Below the pieces are notes generated by a model that searched no databases, was not told where the DNA came from, and saw nothing but the letters and a program-made list of their open reading frames with translations. From assembly GCF_900215355.1 (NCBI RefSeq), contig NZ_OBEA01000003.1, forward strand, positions 62,001 through 126,000: a stretch of DNA of 64,000 nt, written 5' to 3'. A program made the translations under genes and the position numbers. Positions 17,347 to 26,800 of this stretch are shown in pieces (within the stretch, counting starts at the first letter, position 1; each line of letters begins with the position of its first letter). Origin of the DNA: Pseudooceanicola antarcticus (lineage in GTDB: Bacteria; Pseudomonadota; Alphaproteobacteria; Rhodobacterales; Rhodobacteraceae).

Positions 17347-18921
17347 TCAGCTGCCGGTCATGTAGGCGTCCAGCGCGGCGATCTGCCCCTCGTCGAGGCG
17401 CAGGCCCAGCTTGGTCCGGCGCCAGACCACGTCCTCGGCCCGCGTGGCATATTCGCGCTCCATCAGGAAGCGCACCTCGGCCTCGCTGAGGCCGGCGCCA
17501 AAATCACGCCCCAGCTCTAGGGCCGTGCTGGCCTCGCCCAGGATATCGTAGCACTCGGTGCCGTAGTGGCGGAACAGGCGTTCGGCCTGGCGCGGTTCCA
17601 GGAAGGGATAGTCGAGCATCAGCTGGCCGATGCGCGTCTCGGCCTCGGCGACCGGGAAGTCTCCGCCGGGCAGGGGTTCGCCGGCGGTCCAGGGGTCGCG
17701 GATCCTGGGGAAGAGGGGGGCCAGCTTCTCCATCGCGTGTTCGGCGAGACGGCGATAGGTGGTGATCTTGCCGCCGAAGACCGACAGCAGCGGCGGGCCG
17801 CTTTCCTCCAGCCGCAGCACGTAGTCGCGGGTCGCGGCAGAGGCGGACGACGCGCCGTCGTCATAGAGCGGCCGGACGCCCGAGTAGGTCCAGACCACGT
17901 CCCCGGGCGTCACCGGCTGCTTGAAGTAGCCCGAGGCGAAATCGCAGAGATAGGAGACTTCCTCGTCGGTGATCCGGGGCCTCGAGTCGGCGTCGGGGTG
18001 GTCGACGTCCGTCGTGCCGATCAGGGTGAAATCCTGTTCGTAGGGGATCGAGAAGATGATCCGCCCGTCGGAGCCCTGGAAGAAGTAGCACTTGTCGTGA
18101 TCGTAGAGCCGCCTGGTCACGATATGAGAGCCGCGCACCAGCCGGATACCGGCCTGGGAGTTGCGCCCGAGGGTGCCGTTCAGCATCTCGGCGACCCAGG
18201 GGCCCGCGGCATTGACCAGCGCCCTGGTGCGGATCTGGCGGGTTTCGCCCGTGGCCGTGTCCTCGAGCGTGACGGACCATGCCTCGCCTTCGGGAGTGGC
18301 GGCGATGACCTTGGTGCGGGGCATGATCTCGGCCCCCCAGCGGGCGGCGTCACGGGCGTTGAGCACCGTCAGCCGGGCGTCCTGCACCCAGCAATCGGAA
18401 TATTCAAAGGCCCGGTGCATCTCGTCCTTCAGCGGCGCGCCCTCGCGGGTGCCATCGAGCGACAGGGACCGGGTGCCGGGCAGGATCTCTCGACCGCCGA
18501 GGGTGTCATAGAGAAAGAGACCCAGGCGGATCAGCCAGGCGGGGCGGCGGCCCTTCATCCAGGGCATGACCGTATTCAGCAGCCGCGAGGTGGGGGTGTC
18601 GTTCTCGAAGCGCATCTCGGGGTGCAGGGGCAGCACGAAGCGCATGGGCCAGGAGATATGCGGCATGGCCTTCAGCAGCCGCTCGCGCTCGATCAGCGAT
18701 TCGCGGACCAGGCGGAATTCAAAGTACTCGAGATAGCGCAGGCCGCCGTGGAAGAGCTTGGTCGAGGCCGAGGAGGTGGCCCCCGCCAGATCGCCCATTT
18801 CGGCCAGTCCGACGCGCAAACCGCGCCCCGCGGCGTCGCGGGCGATGCCGCAGCCATTGATGCCGCCGCCGATGACGAAGAGGTCGAAGCCAGAACGGGG
18901 AGGGCCGTCTTGCCGGGTCAT
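17347..18921 (-). CDS. glpD: Aerobic glycerol-3-phosphate dehydrogenase
   Basis: A 524-residue FAD-dependent, membrane-associated dehydrogenase that oxidises glycerol 3-phosphate to dihydroxyacetone phosphate and passes electrons to quinone. The dinucleotide-binding motif VIGGGINGCGIARDAAGRG lies at residues 16-34. ATSSASTKLFHGGLRYLE near residue 50 and VFGGKITTYRRLAE near 375 are GlpD signatures. Length and domain order are normal, including the C-terminal helical domain. It is followed by glpK. The HAD phosphatase gene lies 82 bases upstream in the same direction, so all three may form one transcript. No GlpR-type regulator is seen nearby. Confidence 0.96.
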   Translation of the reverse strand: MTRQDGPPRSGFDLFVIGGGINGCGIARDAAGRGLRVGLAEMGDLAGATSSASTKLFHGGLRYLEYFEFRLVRESLIERERLLKAMPHISWPMRFVLPLHPEMRFENDTPTSRLLNTVMPWMKGRRPAWLIRLGLFLYDTLGGREILPGTRSLSLDGTREGAPLKDEMHRAFEYSDCWVQDARLTVLNARDAARWGAEIMPRTKVIAATPEGEAWSVTLEDTATGETRQIRTRALVNAAGPWVAEMLNGTLGRNSQAGIRLVRGSHIVTRRLYDHDKCYFFQGSDGRIIFSIPYEQDFTLIGTTDVDHPDADSRPRITDEEVSYLCDFASGYFKQPVTPGDVVWTYSGVRPLYDDGASSASAATRDYVLRLEESGPPLLSVFGGKITTYRRLAEHAMEKLAPLFPRIRDPWTAGEPLPGGDFPVAEAETRIGQLMLDYPFLEPRQAERLFRHYGTECYDILGEASTALELGRDFGAGLSEAEVRFLMEREYATRAEDVVWRRTKLGLRLDEGQIAALDAYMTGS

Positions 18922-19003
18922 ATGGGATCTCGCTTGCTGCCGCCCTTGGAATTGGCGGCAGATGACAACGCGGGGGCGCGGATGTCAAAGCGAAGCCGGG
19001 GCT

Positions 19004-19648
19004 TCAGGCGAAGCCTTCCAGCACCTGCGGCAGCTCGGTGAAACTGCTGAAGGCGGCGCGGCAGGTCATGCCGCCCTTGCCCTTGCGATAGCCCTCGGTG
19101 AAGAGCACGAAGGGCACATCGGCGCGCAGGGCGCATTCGGCGTCGGTTTCGCTGTCGCCGACGTAGATCCGGGTCGAGGTGGTCGCCATCCGGTCGAAGG
19201 CCGCCCGCAGGGGCGCCGGGTTGGGCTTGCGGCAATCCAGGGTGTCGCCGCCGACGATGATCTCGAAGGGTTCTTCCAGGCCGAGGTGACGCAGCACGGC
19301 GCGGGCCGGTGCCTCGGGCTTGTTGGTGCACAGGCCCAGGTGGTGGCCGTCGCGGGCCAGGGCATGCAGGGTCTCGGCCACGCCGGGGTAGGGGCGGGTC
19401 AGCTCGACCGCGGCCTCGTAGAGCGCCAGGAAGCGCTCGACCATGCGGGGGCGCAATGCCTCGTCCAGCTCGCGCGAGGCGATCATGCGGTCGACGAAAA
19501 TGGGGACGCCCTCGCCCATGAAGCGGCGCGCTTCCGACAGCGACAGGGGCCGGCTTTCCAGCTCGGACAGGATCGCGTTGGCAATCCCCTGCACATCCCG
19601 CGCGCTGTCGATCAGCGTGCCGTCCAGGTCGAAAACGATACGGGCCAT
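19004..19648 (-). CDS. gph: HAD-family hydrolase, phosphoglycolate phosphatase-like
   Basis: A 214-residue subfamily IA haloacid dehalogenase-like phosphatase. Motif I is FDLDGTLIDS with Asp7 and Asp9. Motif II is the Thr in GLCTNKPEAPA. The lysine of motif III is in DCRKPNPAPL, and motif IV is VGDSETDAECA. The CNTNKP-like segment and the cap sequence resemble Gph, which removes phosphate from 2-phosphoglycolate made during DNA repair or photorespiration-like reactions. The upstream position to glpD might instead suggest a glycerol 3-phosphate or other sugar phosphate phosphatase, so the substrate is uncertain. The ATG start is straightforward. Confidence 0.8.
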   Translation of the reverse strand: MARIVFDLDGTLIDSARDVQGIANAILSELESRPLSLSEARRFMGEGVPIFVDRMIASRELDEALRPRMVERFLALYEAAVELTRPYPGVAETLHALARDGHHLGLCTNKPEAPARAVLRHLGLEEPFEIIVGGDTLDCRKPNPAPLRAAFDRMATTSTRIYVGDSETDAECALRADVPFVLFTEGYRKGKGGMTCRAAFSSFTELPQVLEGFA

Positions 19649-19882
19649 GGGCCTCCCCCCAAGAAACAGTCGGTCCGCAACTTCGCGGGCCGGAACACAA
19701 CGGGCGGGCAGGGGGCAAATGGCCCCGACTGCGCCACCTATCCTGACTAGGGGTGGCCGGAGGGGAGGGAAACGAAGAAACGTACCGCGCGGCGCGTCGG
19801 CCGGGCGGGCTGCTCAAAGCTTTGGCAGTCGGGGCAGAGAGGCGGCGTTCGGCGAAATCCCCGGACGCCGCAGGGGCCGGTG

Positions 19883-21007
19883 CTAGCCCGGCATGCGCTG
19901 CGAGATCCAGCGGGCGAATTCGTAGTTCGGCCGCTCCAGGTGGCTCAATGCGCCGGGGCGGGCCAGGCGGCCCTGCATGCCGCGCCAGACGCGCTCGGTG
20001 CAGCCGCGATCCTCGTCGTTGACGTGATCCAGCAGGCCCTTGAGCGTGGCGAAATGCGCCTCCCGGTCCGGGTCGGCGGCGAAGTCGGGATGCAGCCCGC
20101 CACCGTAGAGGATCTTGACGTGGCCCGGCCCGTCGGGGGTCAGGCAGAGATACCAGAAGTAGCCGGGCGTCAGGGTGATCAGCAGCGAGGGGTAGATCGC
20201 CATCAGCCAGGTGCGCAGGCGGTCCTCTCCCTGCAGGTCGGTGTTGTCCTTGTGGGCGATCGACAGGGCGATCGAATCGTCCTTCAGGATATGGTGGTAG
20301 TTGAAGTGTTCGCGGCCCTCGGGGCAGGTCATCTTCTTCAGGTCCACCGCCCCGCCGATGGTGCCGCCGTGGCACATGGGCAGGTGGTAACTTTCCATGA
20401 AGTTCTCGGCCAGGATCTTCCAGTTGGTGTTCCAGCGGTGCTCTTCGCGGAAGACCTCGACATAGTGCGACATGTCCAGGTAGCCCACAAGGTCATCGAC
20501 CTCGGCCAGCTGTTCCGCAGGGTCCGGCAGATCGGGGTTCAGGGTGACCATGATCCAGCCGTTCCAGTCGACGCAGCGGATCGGCGGCAGGCCGTTCTGT
20601 TCCTTGCAGAAGCTCTGGTTCAGCTCCATCGCCGGGGCGCCGCGCAGCGAGCCGTCGAGCGAGTAGGTCCAGGCGTGGTAGGGGCAGGTGATCACGCGGG
20701 CATTGCCGCGCCCCTCAAGCAGCACCGACATGCGGTGGCGGCAGACGTTGGACATGGCGCGCAGCTGGCCTTCACGGTCGCGCAGCACCAGCACCGGCTC
20801 GCCCGCGATCTCCATGGTCAGGTAGTCGCCCGGCGCCTTCAGCGCGTCGACGCGGCCGGCGCAGAGCCAGGAGGTGGCGAAGATATGCTCCTGCTCGAGC
20901 GCCGCGAATTCCGGCGAGGTATAGACCGAGGTCGGCATGGCCTGCGCCCTGTCGAAGGGCACCGCGACATTGGCGCGCAGTTCGGCGGCTGGGTCATGGA
21001 TGTTCAT
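19883..21007 (-). CDS. Rieske non-heme iron oxygenase, alpha subunit
   Basis: A 374-residue ring-hydroxylating-dioxygenase-type oxygenase. The Rieske 2Fe-2S ligands are Cys89 and His91 (CRHRM) and Cys108 and His111 (CPYHAW). The mononuclear iron site follows in AENFMESYHLPMCH with His208 and His213. The size and sequence fit the branch that includes glycine betaine, stachydrine and carnitine demethylases or monooxygenases as well as aromatic dioxygenases, so the substrate is not assigned. No ferredoxin reductase partner is adjacent; the electron-donor gene must lie elsewhere. The ATG at 21007 is preceded by GGGAGAGCC. A longer open frame extending right lacks support. The gene is divergent from the glycosyltransferase cluster. 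Confidence 0.88.
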   Translation of the reverse strand: MNIHDPAAELRANVAVPFDRAQAMPTSVYTSPEFAALEQEHIFATSWLCAGRVDALKAPGDYLTMEIAGEPVLVLRDREGQLRAMSNVCRHRMSVLLEGRGNARVITCPYHAWTYSLDGSLRGAPAMELNQSFCKEQNGLPPIRCVDWNGWIMVTLNPDLPDPAEQLAEVDDLVGYLDMSHYVEVFREEHRWNTNWKILAENFMESYHLPMCHGGTIGGAVDLKKMTCPEGREHFNYHHILKDDSIALSIAHKDNTDLQGEDRLRTWLMAIYPSLLITLTPGYFWYLCLTPDGPGHVKILYGGGLHPDFAADPDREAHFATLKGLLDHVNDEDRGCTERVWRGMQGRLARPGALSHLERPNYEFARWISQRMPG

Positions 21008-21337
21008 CTGGCTCTCCCTTCCTGCGGCAGATCCGGGGTTCGGAACCGGCTGCCCGGAGCAAGAGGTTCGCCGGTTTCGGGCAGAAAGCAAGGTAAACCG
21101 CAGCCGGCAGGGGCGCGGGGCAGTCGCAGGGGTGAAAGCGCAGGCAGCGGGGGCGGCGGGGCAAGGCCCGCCCCGGAGCGCGCGGATGCAGGGATTGCCA
21201 AGGCGCTCACTCTACCTTTCGGAGAGCAATTTAGTACAATCGCCGGATTGACGCATCCCCTGCGCGGTGTGAATAACTTTGTAGGGATGCCCTGCGGCAA
21301 TTCCATTCTCGCGGGATATGCAGGGAGGTTTGCATTG
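21008..21337. other. Gap between the Rieske oxygenase and the glycosyltransferase cluster
   Basis: No gene is supported. The left half is GC-rich, with an interrupted GCCGG/CCGGC dyad near 21045-21100. The right part (21215-21290) is more AT-rich and probably holds the promoter of the plus-strand cluster. A TACAAT hexamer at 21235-21240 could be a -10 element, but no good -35 lies at the right distance. An in-frame ATG at 21287 is an alternative start for the next gene. Confidence 0.4.
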
Positions 21338-23251
21338 GTGCTCTCGATCCTCAAGTCGGTCACACCCTGGCTTCGCAAGGCGCAGAACCCGTTGCGCAAA
21401 CCGGACCCCTCGGTTCTGGTGCAGGTGGCGAAGCAGGTCGATGGCGGAGAGTTCGAGGCCGCGCAGGCCGAGTTGCTGTCGCTGCGCCCCACACGCCTGA
21501 AGGATGTCGAGCGCCGCCTGACGCTGGTTCTCTGGATGAAGCTCTGGAGAGAGCGCTTCCGAGAGGATACCGCGGCGCTGGACCAGACGCAGCACTGGTT
21601 CGACCGGCTCGAGACGTCGCGCCAGAGCGGTGATATCTGGCCGTCCATTGCCACCTGTGAAGCCCAGTTCGACACCATCGGCGGACAGGAGGCGACGCGC
21701 AGCCTGGTCCTGGCCATCTGGAACTGGCTGCCCGACACCGATTACGGGCTGCAATACGCGGTGCTGTCGAAGTGTTTCCTGGGCGGCGATACCGCGCTTC
21801 TGGAAGACCTCTTCGAGCATCTGCTGAAGGATGACCGGGGCTTCGTGCCCGATTACTGGCAGTACCAGACCCTTGCCCGGCGCTGGTCCGAGCTGGGCGG
21901 TGCCCGCCCCGAGGCCCGCGTCGCCGACCTGCTGGAGCGGGCCGAGCGCGAGGAGCTGACGGATCTTTTCGACATCTACCGCTGCATGCTGCGCCAGACC
22001 GACGTGGCCGGCGCCTTCGAGCGCGCGGCGGATCTGACCGACCCGGTGGAGCGCGAGCGCCTTGCGGGCTCGCTGCTGGGGGCCTCGCAGCCCAATGCGC
22101 TGATCGAGGCGGCGGTCGCACTGCATGCCAAGCTTAGCGAGGAGCGCGACGAGCTGGACTTCATGCAGGCGCGGCTGGCCATCGCCCAGTTGCGCTGGGA
22201 GGATGCCCTGGCGCTGACAGGCCCGCTGCTGGATCACCGCGAACTGCGGGACCAGGCGGTTTGCCTGCGCGCCCTGGCGCTGGCCCACCTGGGGGACCAT
22301 GACAACGCCCGCGCCGCCGTCGAACACGTGCGCTTCGGCCAGCGCGCGCCCTGGTTCCTGAAGGGCCGGGCGGCGATGATCGGCATGACCCGGCGGCTGC
22401 TGGAAGACGGCGGCCAGCCGGTCGAGGCCCTGGCCTCGCCGGCGCTGGCGGTCAGGCAGGGCCTGCCCATGGCGCAGGCGCTGTGGATCGGGCCCCGGCT
22501 GCGCTGGATCGAAGAGCTCTCGATGAAGAGCTACCTGCTGAACGGCTGGCGCTACAAACTCTATGTCTACGACCCGCCCGAGAACGTCCCCGAGGGTGTC
22601 GAGCTGGCCGATGCCGCCTCGATCCTGCCCCGTGACATGGTGTTCACCGAGGGCGACAGCAGCGGCGCGCACAAGGGCTCTCTCGGGGCCTTCTCGGATC
22701 TCTTCCGCTATGCGCTGATCCACAAGCGGGGCGGCATGTGGACCGATACCGACGTGGTGAACCTGCGCCGTTTCGATCCCGACGGCGTGCGCATGATCGC
22801 CTCGGAGTGGACGGACGCCGGGCTTGTCGGGCCGAATGGCGCGATGATGGCCGCCCCGGCGGGCGACCCGCTGCAGCGACTGGCGCTGGAGACCGCGCAG
22901 GAGTTGCTGCGCGACAGCACCCTGCATTTCGCCCGGATCGGCCCGGAGCTGCTGGCCGAGCTGCTGGGCGACCTCGGCGCGGGCAGCTACCGTCTGCTGC
23001 CGCCGCAATTCCTGAACCCCATCGGCTGGATGGAGGTCGGGCGGCTGATGGAGCCCTACGAGGCGGTGCGCGCTTCGCAGAGCCTGGACCATGCCCATAA
23101 CCTGCACCTCTACACCGAGACCTGGCGCACCATCGGCCTGGGCGTCAACGCGCCGCCCGAGGGCGCGGGCTTCCTGCCCACGCTCTATCGGCGCATGATG
23201 GAGGCCGACCGTCCCGGACCCGACCGCGTGAGAGAGATCATCGCCGCATGA
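21338..23251 (+). CDS. TPR-like/DXD-motif glycosyltransferase
   Basis: A protein of about 637 residues. The N-terminal 400 residues are alpha-helical, repeat-like and rich in paired leucine and alanine. The C-terminal part is a Gly_transf_sug-type domain of the TcdA/Och1 superfamily: WIGPRLRWIEELSMKSYLLNG, then FSDLFRYALIHKRGG, then the DXD pair Asp470/Asp472 in MWTDTDV. It should transfer a nucleotide-activated sugar in the cytoplasm. The start is uncertain. GTG at 21338 and TTG at 21335 both follow a GGGAGG ribosome binding site, while ATG at 21287 would add 17 residues but has poor spacing. The stop overlaps the next gene (ATGA). It is the first gene of the accessory cluster. The N-terminal motif GEFEAAQAELLSL resembles GDFAAAKAQLLAL in the NRPS tail. 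Confidence 0.8.
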   Translation: MLSILKSVTPWLRKAQNPLRKPDPSVLVQVAKQVDGGEFEAAQAELLSLRPTRLKDVERRLTLVLWMKLWRERFREDTAALDQTQHWFDRLETSRQSGDIWPSIATCEAQFDTIGGQEATRSLVLAIWNWLPDTDYGLQYAVLSKCFLGGDTALLEDLFEHLLKDDRGFVPDYWQYQTLARRWSELGGARPEARVADLLERAEREELTDLFDIYRCMLRQTDVAGAFERAADLTDPVERERLAGSLLGASQPNALIEAAVALHAKLSEERDELDFMQARLAIAQLRWEDALALTGPLLDHRELRDQAVCLRALALAHLGDHDNARAAVEHVRFGQRAPWFLKGRAAMIGMTRRLLEDGGQPVEALASPALAVRQGLPMAQALWIGPRLRWIEELSMKSYLLNGWRYKLYVYDPPENVPEGVELADAASILPRDMVFTEGDSSGAHKGSLGAFSDLFRYALIHKRGGMWTDTDVVNLRRFDPDGVRMIASEWTDAGLVGPNGAMMAAPAGDPLQRLALETAQELLRDSTLHFARIGPELLAELLGDLGAGSYRLLPPQFLNPIGWMEVGRLMEPYEAVRASQSLDHAHNLHLYTETWRTIGLGVNAPPEGAGFLPTLYRRMMEADRPGPDRVREIIAA

Positions 23252-25560
23252 ACATGGTCCCCAAAACCTCCGCCCAGCCCCTGCATGTCGTGAACCTGAA
23301 GGATGCGCTCGAGAGTGGGCTGACCTTCGGTCAGCTGCTGCCCAAGGGGGTCGATGTCGGCATCCTGATCGACCGCGAAACGCGGATCGACCTGCTGGAG
23401 GCCGCCCTGGCCAAGAGCCGCGAGTGGGGCGATCTGCGCTGGAGCCTCTGCATCAGCCGCCGCCTGTCGCATCTGAGTGACAATGGCCGCCACTGGCTGG
23501 ATTTCACCCGGTTTCTGCTAGCCGCGCAGGACCATGCCGCGGCCGCCCGCGCCCTGGCCGAAGTGCGCCGCGAGGATGTGAAGGCCGAGGGCTGGACCGA
23601 TGTCGCCTTCCGCGTCGCCATTGGCCTGCGCGACGAGGCCCGTGCCCGCGAGATCATCGCCGAGCTGCCAGAGGACAGCCCGCTGACCGCGCCGCTGCGG
23701 CTGGAGCTGGTGAAGGGCCTCTTCGTCTGGGGCTCTTATGCCGAGGCGCGCCGCGAGTTGGACGCGATCATCGCAGAGCATGGCGCCACCCCGGCCAGTG
23801 CCATGGCCGATGCGAGGCTCGTCATGGCCGAGGAAGGCCCCCTTGCCGCGCTGAAACGCCTGGACGAGCATTCGGACGTGCTGCCGCCAGCCTCGGAGGC
23901 CTATCGCGGGCTCAAGCTGGAATTCATGATCCACCGCGGCCGCTACAACGAGGCGCTCGACCTGGCCCTGGCCTGGCTCGAGGATGCACCGCTCTCCGAG
24001 GCGCTCTATGGGCCCGCGGCCTGGGCAGCGCGCGAGGCAGACCGGGCGGTGGAATTCGGCGCCGTGCTGTCGGAATTGAACCGCAAGTACCCCTCGCGCC
24101 TGTCGCTGGCCGAGGCGCTCTGCAACCATGCCATCGAGATTGGCGACCAGGCGGCCTATGCCCGCACCCTGCGCCAGATCCGCGAGCGCGGCACCTGGAC
24201 CTGGATGCTGCTGCAGTTCTCTGCTGCCTGCCACAGCCCGCTTGAGACCAACGTGGCCAGCTTCTTCCGGATGCTGCGCTCGGATGGCATCCGCTATCCG
24301 GGCGTCTCGGTGCTCTACGCGGTCTTTCTCTACTACTACCAGCATGAGACCTCCTGGCTGGAGCAGGCCCACGAGCTGGTCGAGGAGCTGCGCGGCAGCG
24401 CGATGAACGACCCCTCGGTGCTGGCCCTGCACCTGCGGCTGCTGATCGCGCTGAACCGCGACGAGGAGGCCGAGGCCGCCTATGACGCGCTGCCCCGGGG
24501 CATGACCCGCGTGGCCGAGCTGGCACCCTTCCGGATGTACTTCCAGGCCCGCGCCGGGCAGGACGAGGAGGCCCGCAAGGGCTGGGTCCGGCACCTTGGC
24601 GAGACCGCGCATATCGCGCTCAATGCCCGCTCTTCCTACCCCGAAGAGGTGCAGATCCGCTTCGACGGCACGCCGGGACAGGTGCTGAGCTTCACCACCG
24701 TCTTCAACGGCATCGAATACGTCGAGTGGTTCCTGGGCTACTACCGCGACCTGGGCGTCGACCATTTCTTCTTCGTCGACAATGGCTCAACCGATGGCAC
24801 GGTCGAATTCCTGCGCGACCAGCCCGATGTCTCGTTGCTGAGCAACCCCGGGAGCTTTGCCGCCTCGGCCTGCGGCGTGTTCTGGCTGAACCACGTGATG
24901 CGCCGCTACGGGGTGGGGCACTGGTGCCTGCACCTGGACATCGATGAGGCGCTGGTCTTCCCCGGAATGGACAGCGGACGCAGCCTGGCCCAGATGCTGG
25001 CCTATTTCGACGCCAACGGCTTCGAGCTGGCCGGCGGGATGATGATCGACATCTACCCCGATGCGTTGCAGTCGGGCGAAGAGTCGAATCCGTTCGAGGC
25101 CAGTTGCTACATCGACCGCGACTATGTCTCGATGCGTAACGAGCTGCCGCCCTATGCCTTCGTCAAGGGTGGCATCCGTGCCAAGCGCACCGGACGCAGC
25201 CTGATGATGACCAAGGCGCCGCTGGTGAAGATGCGCCCCGACACCGCCTATTTCGCCAACAACCACAATTGCGGGCACCAGAAGATGGCCGATATCTCGG
25301 TCGCGTTGCTGCACTACAAGTTCATCGGCGCCTTCACCGCGCGGGTGAAGGAGGCGGTCGACCGGCGGGAGCATTTCCAGGGCGCCCACTTCTACAAGCT
25401 GCTGCAACGCGACTTCAGCGAGAAGGCGGGCGGGGAACAATTGGTCTCGGGCTCTTCTGTGCGCTACCGTGGGGCAGCGCACCTGGTGGACCTCGGTCTG
25501 CTCAGGACCTCCTCTGCCTGGGAGGGCCATGAATGGCGTGCGGGAGTTGATGACGAGTAG
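23248..25560 (+). CDS. Two-part protein: helical repeat region plus GT-A glycosyltransferase
   Basis: A 770-residue protein. Residues 1 to about 470 are helical and repeat-like (TPR-type scaffold). Residues about 480-740 form a glycosyltransferase domain of the GT2/GT92-like group, with VDNGSTDGT starting at about residue 510, LHLDIDEALVF with Asp564 and Asp566 (metal-binding DXD) and a later LLHYKF motif. That layout (DNGS/DGT, DxDE, HYKF) matches the Glyco_tranf_2_4 type found in surface polysaccharide loci. The ATG overlaps the stop of the previous glycosyltransferase, so the two are co-translated. The two share the same architecture, repeat region first and catalytic domain second, with different catalytic folds. 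The acceptor and sugar are unknown. Confidence 0.82.
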   Translation: MNMVPKTSAQPLHVVNLKDALESGLTFGQLLPKGVDVGILIDRETRIDLLEAALAKSREWGDLRWSLCISRRLSHLSDNGRHWLDFTRFLLAAQDHAAAARALAEVRREDVKAEGWTDVAFRVAIGLRDEARAREIIAELPEDSPLTAPLRLELVKGLFVWGSYAEARRELDAIIAEHGATPASAMADARLVMAEEGPLAALKRLDEHSDVLPPASEAYRGLKLEFMIHRGRYNEALDLALAWLEDAPLSEALYGPAAWAAREADRAVEFGAVLSELNRKYPSRLSLAEALCNHAIEIGDQAAYARTLRQIRERGTWTWMLLQFSAACHSPLETNVASFFRMLRSDGIRYPGVSVLYAVFLYYYQHETSWLEQAHELVEELRGSAMNDPSVLALHLRLLIALNRDEEAEAAYDALPRGMTRVAELAPFRMYFQARAGQDEEARKGWVRHLGETAHIALNARSSYPEEVQIRFDGTPGQVLSFTTVFNGIEYVEWFLGYYRDLGVDHFFFVDNGSTDGTVEFLRDQPDVSLLSNPGSFAASACGVFWLNHVMRRYGVGHWCLHLDIDEALVFPGMDSGRSLAQMLAYFDANGFELAGGMMIDIYPDALQSGEESNPFEASCYIDRDYVSMRNELPPYAFVKGGIRAKRTGRSLMMTKAPLVKMRPDTAYFANNHNCGHQKMADISVALLHYKFIGAFTARVKEAVDRREHFQGAHFYKLLQRDFSEKAGGEQLVSGSSVRYRGAAHLVDLGLLRTSSAWEGHEWRAGVDDE

Positions 25561-25569
25561 GAGAGTTCA

Positions 25570-26565
25570 GTGTCCAATCAACAGGTTTTCGGAGGCGTCC
25601 TTTGCGAGGAGCCATTCATCTTCCTGGGCAAGCGCATGCCCGCGATGGACAATGACCTGGGGCTGATGTCTTTCCGGCCGGATCTTTTCCGCGACCGACC
25701 CAGCCTTTCCCTGCTGACACTCGGCCATACCTACGAGCCGGATTACATGATCAGAGCGCTGGTCCGGGACATGGACGAGGCGCGACGGGAGTTCCCGCTG
25801 GCGCAATTCGTGATGCTGGCCAATACCCCCCGCGAGGACGAGCTTTTCCGCGAGGCGGGGCTGCGCAGCCTCCTGGCCAGCGAGCTGATGTTCGGCAATA
25901 TCGCCAACTACCGCCTGCCGGAGTTCCGGTCCGAGAAGCGTTTCGACGCGGTCTATGTCGGGCGGCTTGCGCCCGAGAAGCGGCATGAACTGGCGGCGAA
26001 GGTGCCGAGCCTCCTGTGCCTCTATTTCCGCGCCACGCACGAAGAGCTCGATACCTGTCGCGCGCTCCTGCCGCATGCGGTCTTCGGCAACCATGATTTC
26101 AATGACGACGAGTATCGCCTGCTGCTGGGAGAAGACTACCTGGAGGCGGTGGACAGCGCCTGCGTGGGCCTTTGCCTTTCAGCCGCGGAAGGGGCCATGC
26201 GGGCCAGTATCGAATACCAGCTTTGCGGGCTTCCGGTGGTGTCGACCCCCAGCCTCGGAGGGCGGGATCGCTACCTGCATCACAAGTACGCCCGAATCGT
26301 CGATGCCACACCCGAGGCGGTCGCCGCCGCCACGGCGGAGCTCAAGGCGGCGCAGTTCGACCCCGCAGAGATACGGGCCAACGCGGTCCGCCTGCTTGAG
26401 GAGGACCGGGCGAAATTCCTCGAGGACCTGAGAGTCATCCTGGCCGAATCCTTCGGCTCGGACGCGCCCCGGATCGATAGTTTCGACCTTCTGGAAGCCG
26501 CCAAGACGCAGATGACCCGGCCGGTTCCTGACGTGCTGATACCCGTTCTGGGTAGAGTGGCGTAG
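25570..26565 (+). CDS. GT-B-type (GT4-like) glycosyltransferase
   Basis: A 331-residue protein. The second half looks like the donor-binding domain of GT4 enzymes: VYVGRLAPEKRHEL near residue 128, CLSAAEGAMRASIEYQLCGLPVV near 200-225 with the two glutamates of the EX7E pattern, then STPSLGGRDRY. The N-terminal half is short for GT4 and may be a reduced acceptor domain. The start is GTG at 25570, preceded by AGGAGAG and nine bases after the previous stop. It is the third glycosyltransferase of the cluster and belongs to a different fold class from the two upstream, which suggests that the cluster builds an oligosaccharide of at least three residues. The specific sugar cannot be read from the sequence. 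Confidence 0.75.
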   Translation: MSNQQVFGGVLCEEPFIFLGKRMPAMDNDLGLMSFRPDLFRDRPSLSLLTLGHTYEPDYMIRALVRDMDEARREFPLAQFVMLANTPREDELFREAGLRSLLASELMFGNIANYRLPEFRSEKRFDAVYVGRLAPEKRHELAAKVPSLLCLYFRATHEELDTCRALLPHAVFGNHDFNDDEYRLLLGEDYLEAVDSACVGLCLSAAEGAMRASIEYQLCGLPVVSTPSLGGRDRYLHHKYARIVDATPEAVAAATAELKAAQFDPAEIRANAVRLLEEDRAKFLEDLRVILAESFGSDAPRIDSFDLLEAAKTQMTRPVPDVLIPVLGRVA

Positions 26566-26800
26566 CGGGCGCACGTCCTGGACGGGAAGTTGGCGCGATT
26601 TCCCGATGCGGGAAAGGCACAGTTCGGCCCCGAATGTTGATGGCGCACCGGCGGCTTCTGTTGGGGCTATACAGGGCAACTGGTTGCTCGCTATACTTGG
26701 GTGAATGTTAGGTGCGAGATGCGGTTCGGTCGGGTTGTGGGGACAGGCTCTCATCGCGCATAGCGCTGATTGACTTGATTTCGAGTAGGGGGAATGGCCC

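Noticed and set aside
21231-21260. Consensus promoter directly before the glycosyltransferase cluster
   Set aside because: A TACAAT hexamer is present, but no -35 element with acceptable match lies 16 to 18 bases upstream, so only a note is given in the gap entry.
19880-21337. N-terminal extension of the first glycosyltransferase back to position 19880
   Set aside because: The extension would run antisense through the Rieske oxygenase gene. The real start is near 21335-21338 or at 21287.
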